DNA from: Mesocentrotus franciscanus
Taxonomy: Eukaryota > Echinodermata > Echinoidea > Camarodonta > Strongylocentrotidae
DNA: 64,000 nt
NCBI GenBank assembly: GCA_037976565.1
Contig: CP137666.1
Span: 51,859,271-51,923,270 of the forward strand
Direction of reading: 5' to 3'
Shown here in pieces: positions 63,546-64,000 of this stretch. Positions within the stretch are counted from its first letter, which is position 1. Each line of letters begins with the position of its first letter. The position numbers and the translations under genes were made by a program. The notes beneath the pieces were generated by a model, which saw only the letters and a list, made by a program, of their open reading frames with translations, was not told where the DNA came from and made no database searches.

Positions 63546-64000
63546 TCTTGATTAGAGATGGGCCCTTTTGTTCGTATTTTTTAAAGTAAAAATATGCAGG
63601 TTGTTTTAATTATCTGTTGAAAATCTTTGAAAATCTTTAACAGATACAGCCCAATATATCTTCAATTGGCCTCTTTTGTATATCTGAATACCTGATAGAT
63701 AGCTTTATGATGGAAAAAAAAAAAGAACCACTAGCAAAGTCTACTTGATATATGCACAGTTTTTTTTTTGAAGAGACATAAGTCAAGGAGTGGTTTTTTT
63801 TTAACTTTGATAAACCCCTCAATTTTTGTTAATCTTTTGCCGTAGCAGATTGATACAAAAATCCTAATGACTGCCTTAGATCAAAAGTACTTTTATCAAC
63901 ATCTTTTCAATGGGACTAGACCTTTGCAAGTTTTCAGTGCATGAAACACAGTTCAATGATTAACATATAGAGCCTCTCTTTTCTACATGAGTTTACCACA

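Larger units (their letters stand above)
60913..64000 (+). other. Intron 10 of the receptor gene, continuing past the window
   Basis: Starts with GTAAGT. Holds a GGCCC-ended hairpin, a 390-bp tandem duplication, a reverse-transcriptase remnant and a CT microsatellite. No exon of the receptor could be recognised after 60912. Confidence 0.65.

Overview
This is animal genomic DNA: AT-rich, intron-rich and full of short inverted-repeat transposons, SINEs, fold-back elements and microsatellites. There are no bacterial-style operons. The closest match I can suggest is an echinoderm, probably a sea urchin. The reasons are a fold-back transposon at 32365-34703 built from 15-bp tandem repeats (the architecture described for sea-urchin TU elements), the frequent 'tgtacatgta' and 'aggcctaca' words, L2/CR1-like retroelements and tRNA-derived SINEs. 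The species call is inference.

The window is dominated by one long protein gene on the + strand. Ten exons, from 14487 (start codon) to 60912, join in one open frame of 386 codons with GT/AG borders and compatible phases; the gene runs off the right edge. The product starts with a signal peptide, followed by a cysteine-containing ectodomain that I recognise as interleukin-17-receptor type, closest to IL17RD/Sef. An EGF-like module sits on its own phase 1-1 exon at 60781-60912. The transmembrane and SEFIR parts expected for such a receptor would lie beyond 64000. A decayed copy of exon 3 lies just downstream of exon 3.

Positions 1-14486 hold no gene I can support: a GC-rich tandem repeat with a zinc-finger fragment (1-1630), two hairpin or fold-back structures, a 37-bp-TIR element carrying a minisatellite (4318-5286), a non-autonomous hAT element with 8-bp target duplication (9576-10224), and a MITE nested inside another MITE (10466-11206).

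The introns hold nearly everything else. Intron 1 has several MITEs, two tRNA-derived SINEs (one split by a hAT MITE) and small hairpins. Intron 2 contains a CpG-richer 3.8-kb segment with inverted ends and a candidate two-exon minus-strand gene of 64 codons. Intron 3 (17 kb) holds the TU-like element, several MITE families, a SINE and an L2-like retrotransposon inside a MITE. Introns 4-10 hold more MITE copies, a degenerate telomere-like tract, a perfect 27-bp-stem hairpin, microsatellites, a recent 390-bp tandem duplication and a frameshifted reverse-transcriptase fragment.

Homology calls rest on motif recognition, since no search could be run. Splice structures, inverted repeats and target-site duplications were read directly from the sequence.
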